Source of the DNA: Sulfurimonas sp. HSL3-7
GTDB lineage: Bacteria; Campylobacterota; Campylobacteria; Campylobacterales; Sulfurimonadaceae
Reading direction: 5' to 3'
Length of the DNA: 64,000 bases
Assembly (NCBI RefSeq): GCF_039645985.1
Contig: NZ_CP147919.1
Coordinates: 930,001 to 994,000, forward strand
This document shows, one piece after another, positions 55,162 through 64,000 of the stretch; position 1 is the stretch's first letter, and each line of letters starts with the position of its first letter. Below the pieces are notes generated by a model. That model was not told the DNA's origin. It did no database searches and was given only the letters and a program-made list of their open reading frames with translations. Position numbers and translations under genes: made by a program.

Positions 55162-56117
55162 TTTCCGCTTCTTATATCCGAACGCAGCGCCAGCTCTTTG
55201 GGATAGGGTCTTAAAAAAGCCTGTGACAGGAGATAATCGGCCTCATATTTTCTGGCGAAGATTTCCAGGGTGCTGAGGGGGACGATCAGCGGGATGATCG
55301 TCGCCGCGTAGTCACGAATCTGCTCATGCAGCATCTCTTTTTCAACCGGCGTCAGGTTGTTTTTGACAAACCCGGCCATATGTTCAAGCACATTGCGCGT
55401 CTTGCCGATGCTGCTTTTGCGGGCGATGGCCGTTTTAAAAATCGTCTCATATCGGGCCAAAAGTTGCGTAAACTCCTGCTGCGTACGGTTGCCGACAATA
55501 TTGCCGAGCATGCGGTAGGCGCGTTCGTCTTTGGCCTGAAGCATGAACTTGTGGCGCTGATGAAAGTCAATCAGCTTTTTCATGCTCGGCCCGCTTCCCT
55601 TGAACTGCTCAAACGCGCCATAGGCAAAGAGCTGCATGACAAAATTCTCGCGCAGCCACGGGTCGTTGAGGCGTCCTTCCTCTTCCATCGGAAGAAGAGG
55701 AAATTTCTCTCTGCAGAGCCGGGCAAACACCCCGTCCGTTTTACCTTCGGCAAAGCCATTCGGAAGGTAGGCCTTGGCGCTGCCGAGACCACAGCTCGGC
55801 GAGTTTGATTTGAAGATGATGCCGCCGAGAGGGTGCTGCGAGATAGAGGAAAGCTCCTGCTGCGATCCCTCCGTCAACATTTTTGTGACATCGGCACCGC
55901 TCTTATTGGACTCGATGACAGTCCCGTCTTTCCGGCGTACGACCCTTACGGAAGGTCTGGGCGTTCCGAAAGTAAGGTGTTCGGGACAGAAGGAAGTGAA
56001 GGTGGCAAATCGTGCCAGTTCGTCGGTGATGAAACGGTCCTGTTTGTGGCCGCCGTCAAAGCGGATCTTTTGGCCAAGCAGACAGCCTGATACAGCGATG
56101 TTCAATACAACTTTCAT
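55158..56117 (-). CDS. DUF523 + DUF1722 (YbgA-like) protein
   Basis: 319 residues from the ATG at 56117 (AAGGAG upstream). The N-terminal DUF523 part (about 1-150) has SGCLLGQKIRFDGGHK and SNSPSCGLGSAK with conserved cysteines; the C-terminal DUF1722 part (about 190-315) has DFHQRHKFMLQAKDERAYRMLGNIVG. E. coli carries the DUF1722 protein ybgA directly before phr, so the pairing with the photolyase is a known arrangement; the function is not settled, though tRNA or DNA-repair related roles have been suspected. Confidence 0.9.
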   Translation of the reverse strand: MKVVLNIAVSGCLLGQKIRFDGGHKQDRFITDELARFATFTSFCPEHLTFGTPRPSVRVVRRKDGTVIESNKSGADVTKMLTEGSQQELSSISQHPLGGIIFKSNSPSCGLGSAKAYLPNGFAEGKTDGVFARLCREKFPLLPMEEEGRLNDPWLRENFVMQLFAYGAFEQFKGSGPSMKKLIDFHQRHKFMLQAKDERAYRMLGNIVGNRTQQEFTQLLARYETIFKTAIARKSSIGKTRNVLEHMAGFVKNNLTPVEKEMLHEQIRDYAATIIPLIVPLSTLEIFARKYEADYLLSQAFLRPYPKELALRSDIRSGK

Positions 56118-56694
56118 CTGGGCTCTCCTTAGTGATATACATAGTCTATAACAAAAGAGATTTAACTGGTAAACCATAAATGTCAATTAGTCGTCGAAAA
56201 GCTTATTAAACGGTTGCTTCTAATGGGATTGACAGCTATTTGGGTCAAAATCTGTTATAAGATCGCATTTAGCTTGCAGGCAAAGTCTATAAGTGTATTG
56301 TCCCAGATGTGATAGCCGATACATTAGAGACTCTTATATGTTATCATCTGTATTCTCATTTACTTGCTATCGGAAACGACAAATATTTTTGTGCGTATTA
56401 TGGGAACAAAGTGTTTATCAGAGGCAAGGCGTATAGTATAACCATATTGTTTTTCTGACATTTATGCTAGAATAAAATAACATATAATTTCACGCTTTGA
56501 ACAAAAAAAATTTAATCTTCGTTTGAAAAAGTGTGTGTTTATGTTCAATCATAGAGGTGTAAATCTGTACAGATTGTTCTTGCAAATCTCTGAAACCACC
56601 TTTCTAGAATAATCAAGATTCAAAACAATTACACTACAAAGCAGTTTTAGGACTGTATAAAACTACACATATTTGCCTAACCTAAGGAGAATGA
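56118..56694. other. 577-base intergenic region between two divergent genes
   Basis: No coding frame of note. It is AT-rich and must hold the promoters of the DUF523-DUF1722 operon (minus) and of the nucleotidyltransferase gene (plus). The one clear element is a 14-bp perfect palindrome at 56562-56575. No riboswitch or terminator fold was evident. Confidence 0.5.
56562..56575. promoter_or_regulatory. 14-bp perfect palindrome, candidate operator
   Basis: AATCTGTACAGATT is an uninterrupted palindrome about 120 bases upstream of the nucleotidyltransferase start. Its length and symmetry suit a dimeric repressor. The regulator is unknown. Confidence 0.4.
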
Positions 56695-59202
56695 ATGAAA
56701 GCTGTTGTCATGGCAGGCGGATTCGGAACCAGGATCCAACCACTTACTAACTCCCGGCCAAAACCGATGCTACCGATCATGAACAGACCGATGATGGAAC
56801 ATACGATGATGAGTCTCAAGGACCTCGGGATCACAGAGTTTATAGTCCTGCTTTATTTCAAGCCCGAGATCATCATGGAACACTTCGGAGACGGCAGCGA
56901 TTTCGGCATCAAGATCACCTATGTCGTTCCCGATGACGACTACGGCACGGCCGGTGCCGTCAAATTGGCACAGGAACATATCGGCAACGACAACTTCATC
57001 ATTATCAGCGGTGACCTGGTGACCAATTTTGATTTCCAGAAGATCTTCGACTATCACAAAGCGAAGCAGTCCAAACTGACCATCACCCTGACATCAGTCG
57101 ACAATCCTCTGGAATTTGGCGTCGTGATCGCCAATGAAGAGGGTAAGATCGAGAAGTTCCTTGAAAAGCCGAGCTGGGGCGAGGTCTTCAGCGATACGAT
57201 CAATACGGGTATATACGTGATCGAACCGGAGATCCTTGATTATATCCCAAGCCATGAAAACTTTGACTTTGCCAAAGACCTTTTTCCCCGCCTTATGCGT
57301 GAAGGTGTTGATCTTATAGCCGGGTATGCCGAAGGCTATTGGCGTGACGTTGGAAATCCCGAGAGCTACCGGGATGTGTATGAGGATATTCTCTCCGGAA
57401 AGGTCAAAGTCAAAATAGGCGGGCAAAAGCGTGCTTTTCCTGATGCCACCCTTTACAGCGAAGAAGAGTATGATCTCGACAAAAGTGTCGAACTCATCGG
57501 TACGGTCGTATTGGGAAAAAATGTCTCGATTGCACAAGGTGTCAAACTTAACAATGTGGTCATCGGTGACAATATCACCATCGGTCCGGAGAGCAAAGTC
57601 CGCAATAGCGTTATCTGGAACAATGTCAACATTGACCGCAATACGCTGCTTGACGGCTGTGTGATCTGCAATGACAACGAGATCGGCAAGAATGTCACGG
57701 CAAAGGCGGGATTGATCCTGGCAGAAGGGTGTGAGATCGGACAGTTGGTCACTGTGGAAAAAGATATCACGATCTGGCCGGACAAGATGATCGAAGAGGC
57801 TGCCATTATCAGTCACAATATGGTTTTAGGCAGCAGGTATAAAAATTCTATTTTTGAACACGGGATGGTTATCGGGCAGTCAAATGTCGAACTCTCGTGC
57901 GAGATGGCCACCAAACTGGCGGAGGCGCTTGCCACTCAGCTGTCGGTGGGTTCGACTGTTCTTGTCTCAAGGGATTATCATAAAAGCTCACGTATGCTCA
58001 AACGTGCCTTTATCGGCGGGCTGGTCTCGGCGGGTCTTGATGTCATCGACTACAGGGCTATTCCTTCGGCAATATTGCGCTGTAATCTTATAACGAAGGA
58101 TGACTATGCGGCCGGTATCCATTTCCGCCAGAAGATCGATGATCCGACCAGTACCGTCATCACTTTTTACAACTGTGAAGCGCTGCGTATCAACAATGAC
58201 GTTGCCAAAAAAGTGGAGAAGGCTTTTTTCAAAGAGACCTTCCGCCGTGTGGATTTTTCAAGGATCGGTCAGATCAAAGAGTCCGATCATGTGCATGAAT
58301 ACCGGGCTTATAAGAAATGTATGGCGGACTTGCTTCAGTCCCAATTGTTCAAAGATAATGAATGCAGGATCGCGGTCGATATGATGCACGGAATAGCGGC
58401 AGAAGTCTTCCCGGATATCTTAAATGATCTGGGTGTGCACAACATCATGTTTAATACGCATCCGGACGGGCATCGTCTGGCAAATATCAACACCATGAGC
58501 AAACAATCGAATGAGGATATGCGTGAAGTCATCAAAGCGCTTAAACTTGATGTCGGTTTTCTGCTTTACCCGTATGGACAGCGTCTCGATATCATGTGTG
58601 ATCAGGGTGCATTGCTTGGAAAAGAGACCGCTTTGAATGTGGTCCTCTCTCTTCTGAATATGGAAGCAAAAGCGACAAAGACAACAAAACGTGTCTTCCT
58701 GCCGACATGGGCAGCAGATATTGTTGACTTTGACCACCTTGAAATCGCACGCGGACAGTACGTGAACTTCAATGCCGAACAGCTGAAAAAATATGATCTT
58801 GTGGCGACAGGCGAAGGGAACTTTGCCTTTACCGAATTTACGACGCACCGCGACTCGATGTACGCGACCTTGAAGATTCTTGAAATGATGTTAAAACACA
58901 ATGTCAGACTTTCCGAGCTGATCGATTCACTTCCGAGCTTTTACTACCGTATGTTTCAGGCAAAATGTTCGCAGGCCTTTAAGGGCAAGATGATGCGTAT
59001 GTTTCTTGAAGATGCCAGGGGCAAAGACTCCTCGACGCTTGACGGTGTCAAGATATGGCTGGATAAAAACGACTGGATACTGATGATCCCTGATCAGTAC
59101 AGCGACCATCTCAACCTCTACATACAGGCCGAAAATGAGGAAAAAGGGGAGGCGATCCTTGCCGAATATACGGCCAAGATCGAGAAGTGGTCCAAGGCAT
59201 AA
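56695..59202 (+). CDS. sugar-nucleotidyltransferase / hexapeptide / phosphomannomutase-like fusion
   Basis: 835 residues in three parts: an NTP-transferase domain (about 1-235; VVMAGGFGTRIQPLT, DYGTAGAVKLAQ), a left-handed beta-helix of hexapeptide repeats (about 255-370) and a phosphomannomutase/phosphoglucomutase-like region (about 380-835). In the last part the catalytic-serine loop (normally TASHNP) is replaced by IHFRQKIDDPTSTVI, and the metal loop DxDGDR reads LYPYGQRLDI, so this half is probably not a mutase. Relatives are annotated mannose-1-phosphate guanyltransferases. It stands alone with AAGGAG before the ATG. Confidence 0.88.
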   Translation: MKAVVMAGGFGTRIQPLTNSRPKPMLPIMNRPMMEHTMMSLKDLGITEFIVLLYFKPEIIMEHFGDGSDFGIKITYVVPDDDYGTAGAVKLAQEHIGNDNFIIISGDLVTNFDFQKIFDYHKAKQSKLTITLTSVDNPLEFGVVIANEEGKIEKFLEKPSWGEVFSDTINTGIYVIEPEILDYIPSHENFDFAKDLFPRLMREGVDLIAGYAEGYWRDVGNPESYRDVYEDILSGKVKVKIGGQKRAFPDATLYSEEEYDLDKSVELIGTVVLGKNVSIAQGVKLNNVVIGDNITIGPESKVRNSVIWNNVNIDRNTLLDGCVICNDNEIGKNVTAKAGLILAEGCEIGQLVTVEKDITIWPDKMIEEAAIISHNMVLGSRYKNSIFEHGMVIGQSNVELSCEMATKLAEALATQLSVGSTVLVSRDYHKSSRMLKRAFIGGLVSAGLDVIDYRAIPSAILRCNLITKDDYAAGIHFRQKIDDPTSTVITFYNCEALRINNDVAKKVEKAFFKETFRRVDFSRIGQIKESDHVHEYRAYKKCMADLLQSQLFKDNECRIAVDMMHGIAAEVFPDILNDLGVHNIMFNTHPDGHRLANINTMSKQSNEDMREVIKALKLDVGFLLYPYGQRLDIMCDQGALLGKETALNVVLSLLNMEAKATKTTKRVFLPTWAADIVDFDHLEIARGQYVNFNAEQLKKYDLVATGEGNFAFTEFTTHRDSMYATLKILEMMLKHNVRLSELIDSLPSFYYRMFQAKCSQAFKGKMMRMFLEDARGKDSSTLDGVKIWLDKNDWILMIPDQYSDHLNLYIQAENEEKGEAILAEYTAKIEKWSKA

Positions 59203-59223
59203 GCGTGAGATGAGTTATATAAC

Positions 59224-60375
59224 TCACTTCATTGCATAAGCTTTGATCGTCAGTATGCCTGCAAAAGAACTTACAAGAGCGATCATCACCCCTACGGCGA
59301 TAAAAAAATGCTGCACGCCGAAATAGTTAACAAGCGGGTAAAAAATGATAGGCGAAAAAAACTGTCCCAGAAAGAGCGAGCTGGTCAGATAGCCCGAAGC
59401 TTTTACTCTTTTGGTATGGTGCGCTTTATGCAACATCCATGCGGCAATATTGGTCATCAAAATGCCGCCGCCGAAGCCCATCAGAGGCGAGGTGAAAAAG
59501 AAATACCTGACATGGTCGACAACGCCGATTAAAACAAACCCGATACTGATTATTCCCATGCCTATGAGGTAGATGGCCTCAAACGAGAACTTTCTTTTGA
59601 GTTTCGCAAAGGCGAGGGCACCCAGCGCGTTGAAGACAAAGGCCAGCGATATGACCGCGCCTGTTACCGTGCCGCTGGCTCCGAAATGGTTGATGATCAA
59701 AAAAGGCATCTGGGTGGGCAGGATGTAAAAGATGAGCATCAGCAAAAAAGCGAGGACATAGATGCCGAGCAGGTTGGGATTGAGATTTTCTTCAAGCGAC
59801 TCATCGCTGTCTTTGCCGTATTCAACCAGAAACTTTACGACGAAAGGGACGAACACAAAACCGATCAGGTAGATACCGAAGGGAAAACGCCAGTTGAGAT
59901 CGGAGAGAACCCCGCCGCCGACGACAAATATAACGCCGCCGACAGCGACAAAGGCACTTTGAAGCCCCATGAATCTGTGGCGTGCTTCGCCTTTGAAATA
60001 ATCCCCTACGAGTGACGTCGAGACGATCATCAACACGGCAATGGCTACCCCGAGAAGTGCCCTGGAAAAGAGAAGGAGGTTCATCGTCTCCAGATAGAGT
60101 CCCGCACTCCCCGCAAGCGCAAACAGCAAAAGGGCAGAAACCGCCGCGTTTTTTCGTCCGGCCGCATGGATAATATGCCCTAAAAAAGGTGCCAGCAATG
60201 CGATTGAGAGGGAGGGAAGGGTGATCATCAGTCGTGACAAAAGATCAATATACTGTGTTGCAGTAAAGTATTCTTTGAGGTGGGGCAGGGTTGTAACGAT
60301 CGCCACATTGGACATCATTGTCGTCATCGATATAAAAAGCAGTGTCTGCTTGGTTGGTTTGCTTATTTTGTGCAA
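59224..60375 (-). CDS. MFS-family transporter
   Basis: About 383 residues with 12 hydrophobic segments and MFS motifs (AIALLAPFLGHIIHAAGRKNAAV around the 2-3 loop; YFKGEARHRFMGLQSAFVAVGGVIFVVGGGVL around segment 5), typical of DHA1-type exporters. Substrate unknown. I favour the TTG at 60375, with AGGA 7 bases before it; a longer version starting at 60426 is open in frame but lacks a site. Confidence 0.82.
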   Translation of the reverse strand: MHKISKPTKQTLLFISMTTMMSNVAIVTTLPHLKEYFTATQYIDLLSRLMITLPSLSIALLAPFLGHIIHAAGRKNAAVSALLLFALAGSAGLYLETMNLLLFSRALLGVAIAVLMIVSTSLVGDYFKGEARHRFMGLQSAFVAVGGVIFVVGGGVLSDLNWRFPFGIYLIGFVFVPFVVKFLVEYGKDSDESLEENLNPNLLGIYVLAFLLMLIFYILPTQMPFLIINHFGASGTVTGAVISLAFVFNALGALAFAKLKRKFSFEAIYLIGMGIISIGFVLIGVVDHVRYFFFTSPLMGFGGGILMTNIAAWMLHKAHHTKRVKASGYLTSSLFLGQFFSPIIFYPLVNYFGVQHFFIAVGVMIALVSSFAGILTIKAYAMK

Positions 60376-60643
60376 AATAGTTCCTAAATATTCTATAGCA
60401 AACTGGGCGTTGCTTCGGCTCTTCACAGAGCGGGGTGGAAAATTATATAAAAGAGAATTATAGCTGTTTAAGAGAAGAGGAGGAAGAAACGGTTCCTGTA
60501 TAGGGCCGTTACAATAGGATAGTGTTGCTTATAACGGGTGCGCTCAATATTCTCTGTTGATTTACACCGACGAACTCTGGACCCGGCAGGGAAAAATTTA
60601 CTCTCTCTTCGTGATGCGTATCGCTTGGAAAGGAGCTGAATTC

Positions 60644-60673
60644 ATGGTATGCTTAAGAGAAGAAATATTCTAG
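60644..60673 (+). CDS. possible 9-residue leader ORF before ppsA
   Basis: A start codon with a strong AAAGGAG site opens a 9-codon frame (MVCLREEIF) that stops 9 bases before the ppsA ATG, placing its stop inside the ppsA ribosome-binding site. This could be a coupling leader or chance. The remaining 200 bases up to the MFS gene hold nothing else that I can support. Confidence 0.25.
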   Translation: MVCLREEIF

Positions 60674-60682
60674 GAGTGCAGA

Positions 60683-63073
60683 ATGGAGTACATCAGGTTT
60701 TTTGAAACGGTAGGTATTAACGATGTCGGACTAGTTGGCGGTAAAAATGCGAGTCTCGGTGAGATGTATCAACATCTGGCGAGTTTGGGGGTCAATGTTC
60801 CCAACGGTTTTTCGACGACGAAAGATGCCTATGACCTTCTGCTTTCTCAAAACGGCCTTTCGGAACGTATCGAAGCTCTGATCGGGGACCTGGATGTAAC
60901 AAATGTCGCACAGCTGCAGTCATGCGGTAAAGCGGTGCGCGAACTTATCCTGAACGAGTCGCTTCCGTCTGAATTAGAGGCTGAGCTTGTTGAAGCCTAC
61001 AGGGAACTTTCTAAGACCTACGGCAAGAAAGAGATCGATGTTGCCGTGCGCTCCTCGGCTACTGCGGAAGATCTTCCCGATGCCAGTTTTGCCGGACAGC
61101 AGGAGAGTTTTTTGAACGTCTGCGGTGAGTCAGCACTGATCCTGCATGTCAAGCGCTGTTATGCTTCGCTTTTTACCGACCGCGCCATCAGTTATCGATC
61201 AAGCCGCGGTTTTGACCATCGACAGGTGGCGCTATGCGTGGGCGTCCAGAAGATGGTCCGCAGCGACCAGGCAAGCAGCGGGGTGATATTTACCATCGAT
61301 ACCCAGAGCGGCAGCAACAATGTAATCACGATCAACTCTGTTTTCGGGCTGGGCGAGAATATCGTCGGCGGGCGCATCAATCCGGACGAGTTCTATGTCT
61401 TCAAACCGACACTCAAAGCGGACAAAAATGCGATCATCAAACGACAGCTCGGTTCCAAAGAGATGAAGATGATCTACGATGACAAGCACAAGACACTCAA
61501 TATTTCGACAACGGAGAGTGAACGAGCAAGCTTTTCGCTCAGTGACGATGAGGTGGTGACTCTGGCGCGTTATGCCCTCGCCATTGAAGACCATTACGGT
61601 GTGGCGATGGATATAGAGTGGGCCAAAGACAGTATAGATGGCAATCTCTACATCGTGCAGGCCCGCCCCGAGACGGTGCACTCCAAACGTCAGCGTTCCA
61701 AGGATGCCGATCATATCGAAAAGTACACGGTAAAAGAGGACACCTCGAAACGGACCCGTCTGCTGAGCGGTCAGGCCATCGGCGAGAAGATCGGAACCGG
61801 TGTGGTGAAAGTGATCCGGGATCTGAGCGAAGCGTCCCGTTTCCAGGCCGGAGAGGTACTTGTCGCCGATATCACGGACCCCGACTGGGAACCGCTGATG
61901 AAAAAGGCGGCTGCCATTGTGACGAACAAGGGCGGACGCACCTGCCATGCGGCGATCGTGGCGCGGGAGATCGGTGTGAGTGCCATTGTCGGTACCGCCA
62001 ATGCGACAGAGCTTCTACATGACGGCATGGAGGTGAGTGTCTGCTGTGCGGAAGGAGAAGTGGGGTATGTGTATGAGGGAGAGATCGCTTTTGAAGTGGA
62101 GTCGATCGATCTGAGCGATATGCAGGAGCCCAAAACAAAGCTCTTCATGAACGTCGGAAACCCGGAACAGGCATTCTCTCTGGCTCTCATCCCCAACCAG
62201 GGTGTCGGGCTGGCACGCATGGAGTTTATCATCAATAACCATATCAAAGCACACCCGATGGCGCTTTACGACATGTATCAGGGCCGATTTGTAAAGGGCA
62301 ATGAATCGATTGTCAAACTGATGGAGGGATTCAGCGATCCACGGACTTTTTTTGTCAATAAACTCTCTGAAGGGGTGGGGATGATCGCCGCCGCCTTTTA
62401 TCCCAATCCGGTGATCGTGCGAACGAGTGATTTCAAATCGAACGAGTACAAGCATATGCTCGGGGGCGAAGCGTATGAGAAGGACGAGGAGAACCCGATG
62501 ATCGGTTTTCGCGGGGCAAGCCGTTACTACTCCGATGCGTACAAAGAGGCTTTCAAATGGGAGTGCGAAGCCCTGAAAAAAGTGCGAGACGATATGGGAT
62601 TGACCAACGTCAAGCTGATGCTCCCCTTTGTCAGGACGCCGGACGAGGGGCGCAAGGTGATCGCCATCATGAATGAGATGGGGCTGACCCAGGGCGAAAA
62701 CGGTCTCGAGATCTATGCGATGTGCGAGATACCGAGCAACGTCATTTTCGCAGACGAGTTCCTGAAGGTCTTCGACGGCTACAGCATCGGCTCCAACGAC
62801 CTGACCCAGCTCACCCTCGGTGTTGACCGTGACAGCACCTCGGTAGCACATATCTTCGACGAACGGAACGAAGCGGTCAAGCGGATGCTCAAGATGGCGA
62901 TCGATGCCTGCAAGAAAGAGGGAAAATATGTCGGCATCTGCGGGCAGGCCCCGTCGGACTATCCGGAGATCACGGAGTTCCTGGTTCAAAACGGTATCAG
63001 CTCCATCTCGCTCAACCCGGACTCCGTGATGAAGATGCGTCAGGTGGTCGTCGAACTTGAAAAGCGTCTTTGA
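60683..63073 (+). CDS. ppsA: phosphoenolpyruvate synthase
   Basis: 796-residue cytoplasmic enzyme making PEP from pyruvate and ATP. N-terminal ATP-binding domain (about 15-345; [31 protein letters not shown]), phosphohistidine domain (about 365-465; [13 protein letters not shown] with the catalytic His) and C-terminal PEP-binding TIM barrel (about 480-796; [25 protein letters not shown], and [12 protein letters not shown] with the catalytic Cys). AGGAG precedes the ATG. It supports carbon fixation or gluconeogenesis. Confidence 0.97.
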   Translation: MEYIRFFETVGINDVGLVGGKNASLGEMYQHLASLGVNVPNGFSTTKDAYDLLLSQNGLSERIEALIGDLDVTNVAQLQSCGKAVRELILNESLPSELEAELVEAYRELSKTYGKKEIDVAVRSSATAEDLPDASFAGQQESFLNVCGESALILHVKRCYASLFTDRAISYRSSRGFDHRQVALCVGVQKMVRSDQASSGVIFTIDTQSGSNNVITINSVFGLGENIVGGRINPDEFYVFKPTLKADKNAIIKRQLGSKEMKMIYDDKHKTLNISTTESERASFSLSDDEVVTLARYALAIEDHYGVAMDIEWAKDSIDGNLYIVQARPETVHSKRQRSKDADHIEKYTVKEDTSKRTRLLSGQAIGEKIGTGVVKVIRDLSEASRFQAGEVLVADITDPDWEPLMKKAAAIVTNKGGRTCHAAIVAREIGVSAIVGTANATELLHDGMEVSVCCAEGEVGYVYEGEIAFEVESIDLSDMQEPKTKLFMNVGNPEQAFSLALIPNQGVGLARMEFIINNHIKAHPMALYDMYQGRFVKGNESIVKLMEGFSDPRTFFVNKLSEGVGMIAAAFYPNPVIVRTSDFKSNEYKHMLGGEAYEKDEENPMIGFRGASRYYSDAYKEAFKWECEALKKVRDDMGLTNVKLMLPFVRTPDEGRKVIAIMNEMGLTQGENGLEIYAMCEIPSNVIFADEFLKVFDGYSIGSNDLTQLTLGVDRDSTSVAHIFDERNEAVKRMLKMAIDACKKEGKYVGICGQAPSDYPEITEFLVQNGISSISLNPDSVMKMRQVVVELEKRL

Positions 63074-63169
63074 GTGACCAAAAAGGGAAGATGGCTCGCG
63101 AATTTTTCAGATGCCTGTAATGGCAATAAAAGTGCGCTACAATAAGAGAATTTTCGAGAGATAAAAAAA

Positions 63170-63178
63170 GGGGGGGGG
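63170..63178 (+). repeat. G9 homopolymer tract before a start codon
   Basis: Nine consecutive G residues, preceded by seven A, end 3 bases before the ATG at 63182. The tract occupies the ribosome-binding position. Such tracts are the classical slippage sites of phase-variable genes in Campylobacterota. Confidence 0.75.
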
Positions 63179-63181
63179 TTT

Positions 63182-64000
63182 ATGCGTATCGTGATCGTCG
63201 GCGGCGGTATCGTCGCGGCCTATATGGCAAATGCATTGAAAGAGCAGGCTTCCGAGCATGAAGTGCTCATCGTTTCAAAAGAACCCTATCCTCCCTATGA
63301 CCGTATCCACCTCTGTTCCCTGGTCAACGGCAGCCAGAGTATCGAAGAGATCGCGTTACCGCTACCGTCCGGTGTCGGACTCGAGCTCAATGCCGAAGTC
63401 GTGCAGATCGACAGAACGGCCAAACGCATCTACACCGAATCTTCGGCTTTCGCCTACGACATCCTTGTTATTGCGACCGGCTCGAAGCCGCGCACGCTTT
63501 TCGGCATCAAAGGGATGAAAAACGCGGTCACTTTCAGAAGTGCCGATGACAGCGCCTGCATTGCAGAACGTGTGAAGGGGAAAAACGTCGTGATGCTGGG
63601 GGTCGGCCCCATCGGACTTGAGCTGCTGGATACCTTGTGTACGCTTGAAGGGCCGGAAAAGATCTACCTTGTGTCACGCGGCAAGCACCTTTATGACAAG
63701 GCGATGACGCCGGCTTCGATAGCCATGATGAAACGCATTTACGAAGAGGCCGACCCCAGAGTCGAGATACTGCTCGAAGAGGAGATCGTTGACAAGACAG
63801 TAGAGGGGGGCGAGATCACGAAGGTCGTCATGAAGTCGCGTACCATTGAGAACCCCTTTTTGATTTTCGGTGTCGGTATCACCCCTAGCGCAGACCTTGC
63901 CAAAGAGGTGCTTGACATGGACAGGGGGATTCTCGTCGATGAACATATGCGCAGCTGCGATCCATCTATCTATGCCGTCGGTGAAGTGGCACAGTTGCCC
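63182..64000 (+). CDS. FAD/NAD(P)-dependent oxidoreductase, NirB-like N-terminal part
   Basis: 273 codons are open to the window edge, so the gene is cut. It begins with the FAD-binding GGGIVAAYMANAL, has PYDRIHLC resembling the PYDRVHLS text of NirB-type nitrite reductases and nitrate-assimilation flavoproteins, VIATGSKP, the NAD-binding VVMLGVGPIGLELLDTL, and ends in the FAD motif IYAVGE. Whether a sirohaem/ferredoxin-like C-terminal part follows cannot be seen. The G9 tract just upstream may affect translation. Confidence 0.82.
   Translation, partial: MRIVIVGGGIVAAYMANALKEQASEHEVLIVSKEPYPPYDRIHLCSLVNGSQSIEEIALPLPSGVGLELNAEVVQIDRTAKRIYTESSAFAYDILVIATGSKPRTLFGIKGMKNAVTFRSADDSACIAERVKGKNVVMLGVGPIGLELLDTLCTLEGPEKIYLVSRGKHLYDKAMTPASIAMMKRIYEEADPRVEILLEEEIVDKTVEGGEITKVVMKSRTIENPFLIFGVGITPSADLAKEVLDMDRGILVDEHMRSCDPSIYAVGEVAQLP

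Noticed and set aside
57094-57816. A 240-codon minus-strand frame opposite the nucleotidyltransferase gene
   Set aside because: Mirror of the hexapeptide-repeat region, which gives long regular antisense frames; no start signals.
62015-62989. A 324-codon minus-strand frame opposite ppsA
   Set aside because: Antisense shadow of PEP synthase; His/Arg-rich text without domains.
1-64000. CRISPR arrays, insertion sequences, prophage or integrase genes
   Set aside because: No spaced direct repeats, transposase or integrase motifs were found; gene content is largely core.

Overview
The window reads as a stretch of chromosome from a Campylobacterota (epsilonproteobacterial) bacterium, most likely close to Sulfurimonas, Sulfuricurvum or Sulfurovum. 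This rests on protein character and gene order: the run rluD / FN3 lipoprotein / trmB / ftsE / ftsX / envC-like, the run argG / rplI / era, a Cts/MSHA-type transformation and pilus operon, and the long two-part TrmB. Base composition looks mid-40s percent G+C by eye (not computed). Coding density is high, overlaps of the ATGA type are common, and I see no insertion sequence, prophage or CRISPR array.

Layout. 1-7.3 kb: the end of a SpoT/RelA gene, tyrS, a nitronate-monooxygenase-like flavoprotein, an AMIN/amidase_3 cell-wall amidase, a Crp-type regulator, a DHH phosphoesterase, an Rrf2 regulator and rpsO. 7.3-14.4 kb: a PKD lipoprotein, a small lipoprotein, kdsB, then a tight plus-strand run (trmN6-like methyltransferase, YkgJ cysteine-cluster protein, TPR lipoprotein, trpC, OmpA-like lipoprotein). 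14.5-25.5 kb: an AraC/GyrI regulator, a biotin carboxylase (probably pyruvate carboxylase subunit A), hpf, yqeY, a SulP transporter, valS and a UvrD-type helicase. 25.5-35.1 kb: a nine-gene minus-strand operon in the order mshI-J-K-L-M-N-(unknown)-E-G, which encodes the inner-membrane platform, secretin, ATPases and accessory parts of an MSHA-like type IV pilus or Cts DNA-uptake machine, but no pilin. 35.4-42.0 kb: era, rplI, a ferredoxin-thioredoxin-reductase/rhodanese fusion, argG, an MFS transporter, a small conserved protein and a MATE transporter. 42.0-49.3 kb: an FtsEX-EnvC division module with trmB, an FN3 lipoprotein and rluD, then rodA and a CAU tRNA. 49.5-56.1 kb: a small ORF, an outer-membrane protein, and a group containing a decayed ferrochelatase, two SDR-type proteins, a short ORF, a lipocalin, a photolyase and a DUF523-DUF1722 protein. 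56.7-64 kb: a large nucleotidyltransferase/phosphomannomutase-like protein, an MFS transporter, PEP synthase and the start of a NirB-like flavoprotein.

How genes may work together. The FtsE, FtsX and EnvC-like proteins form one translationally coupled unit whose natural client would be a periplasmic amidase such as the one at 3.0-4.5 kb. The photolyase group resembles the photo-oxidative (singlet oxygen) stress clusters of Gammaproteobacteria, without their sigma factor. PEP synthase and the biotin carboxylase suit an autotroph that builds C3/C4 compounds.

Most of the window is ordinary core genome. The items most worth a second look are the unknown 182-residue protein inside the MSHA-like operon, the FTR-rhodanese fusion, the decayed hemH in the photolyase group, the catalytically degenerate phosphomannomutase domain, a well-translated-looking 51-codon ORF, and a G9 tract immediately upstream of a start codon. 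No completely new system can be claimed from sequence alone.
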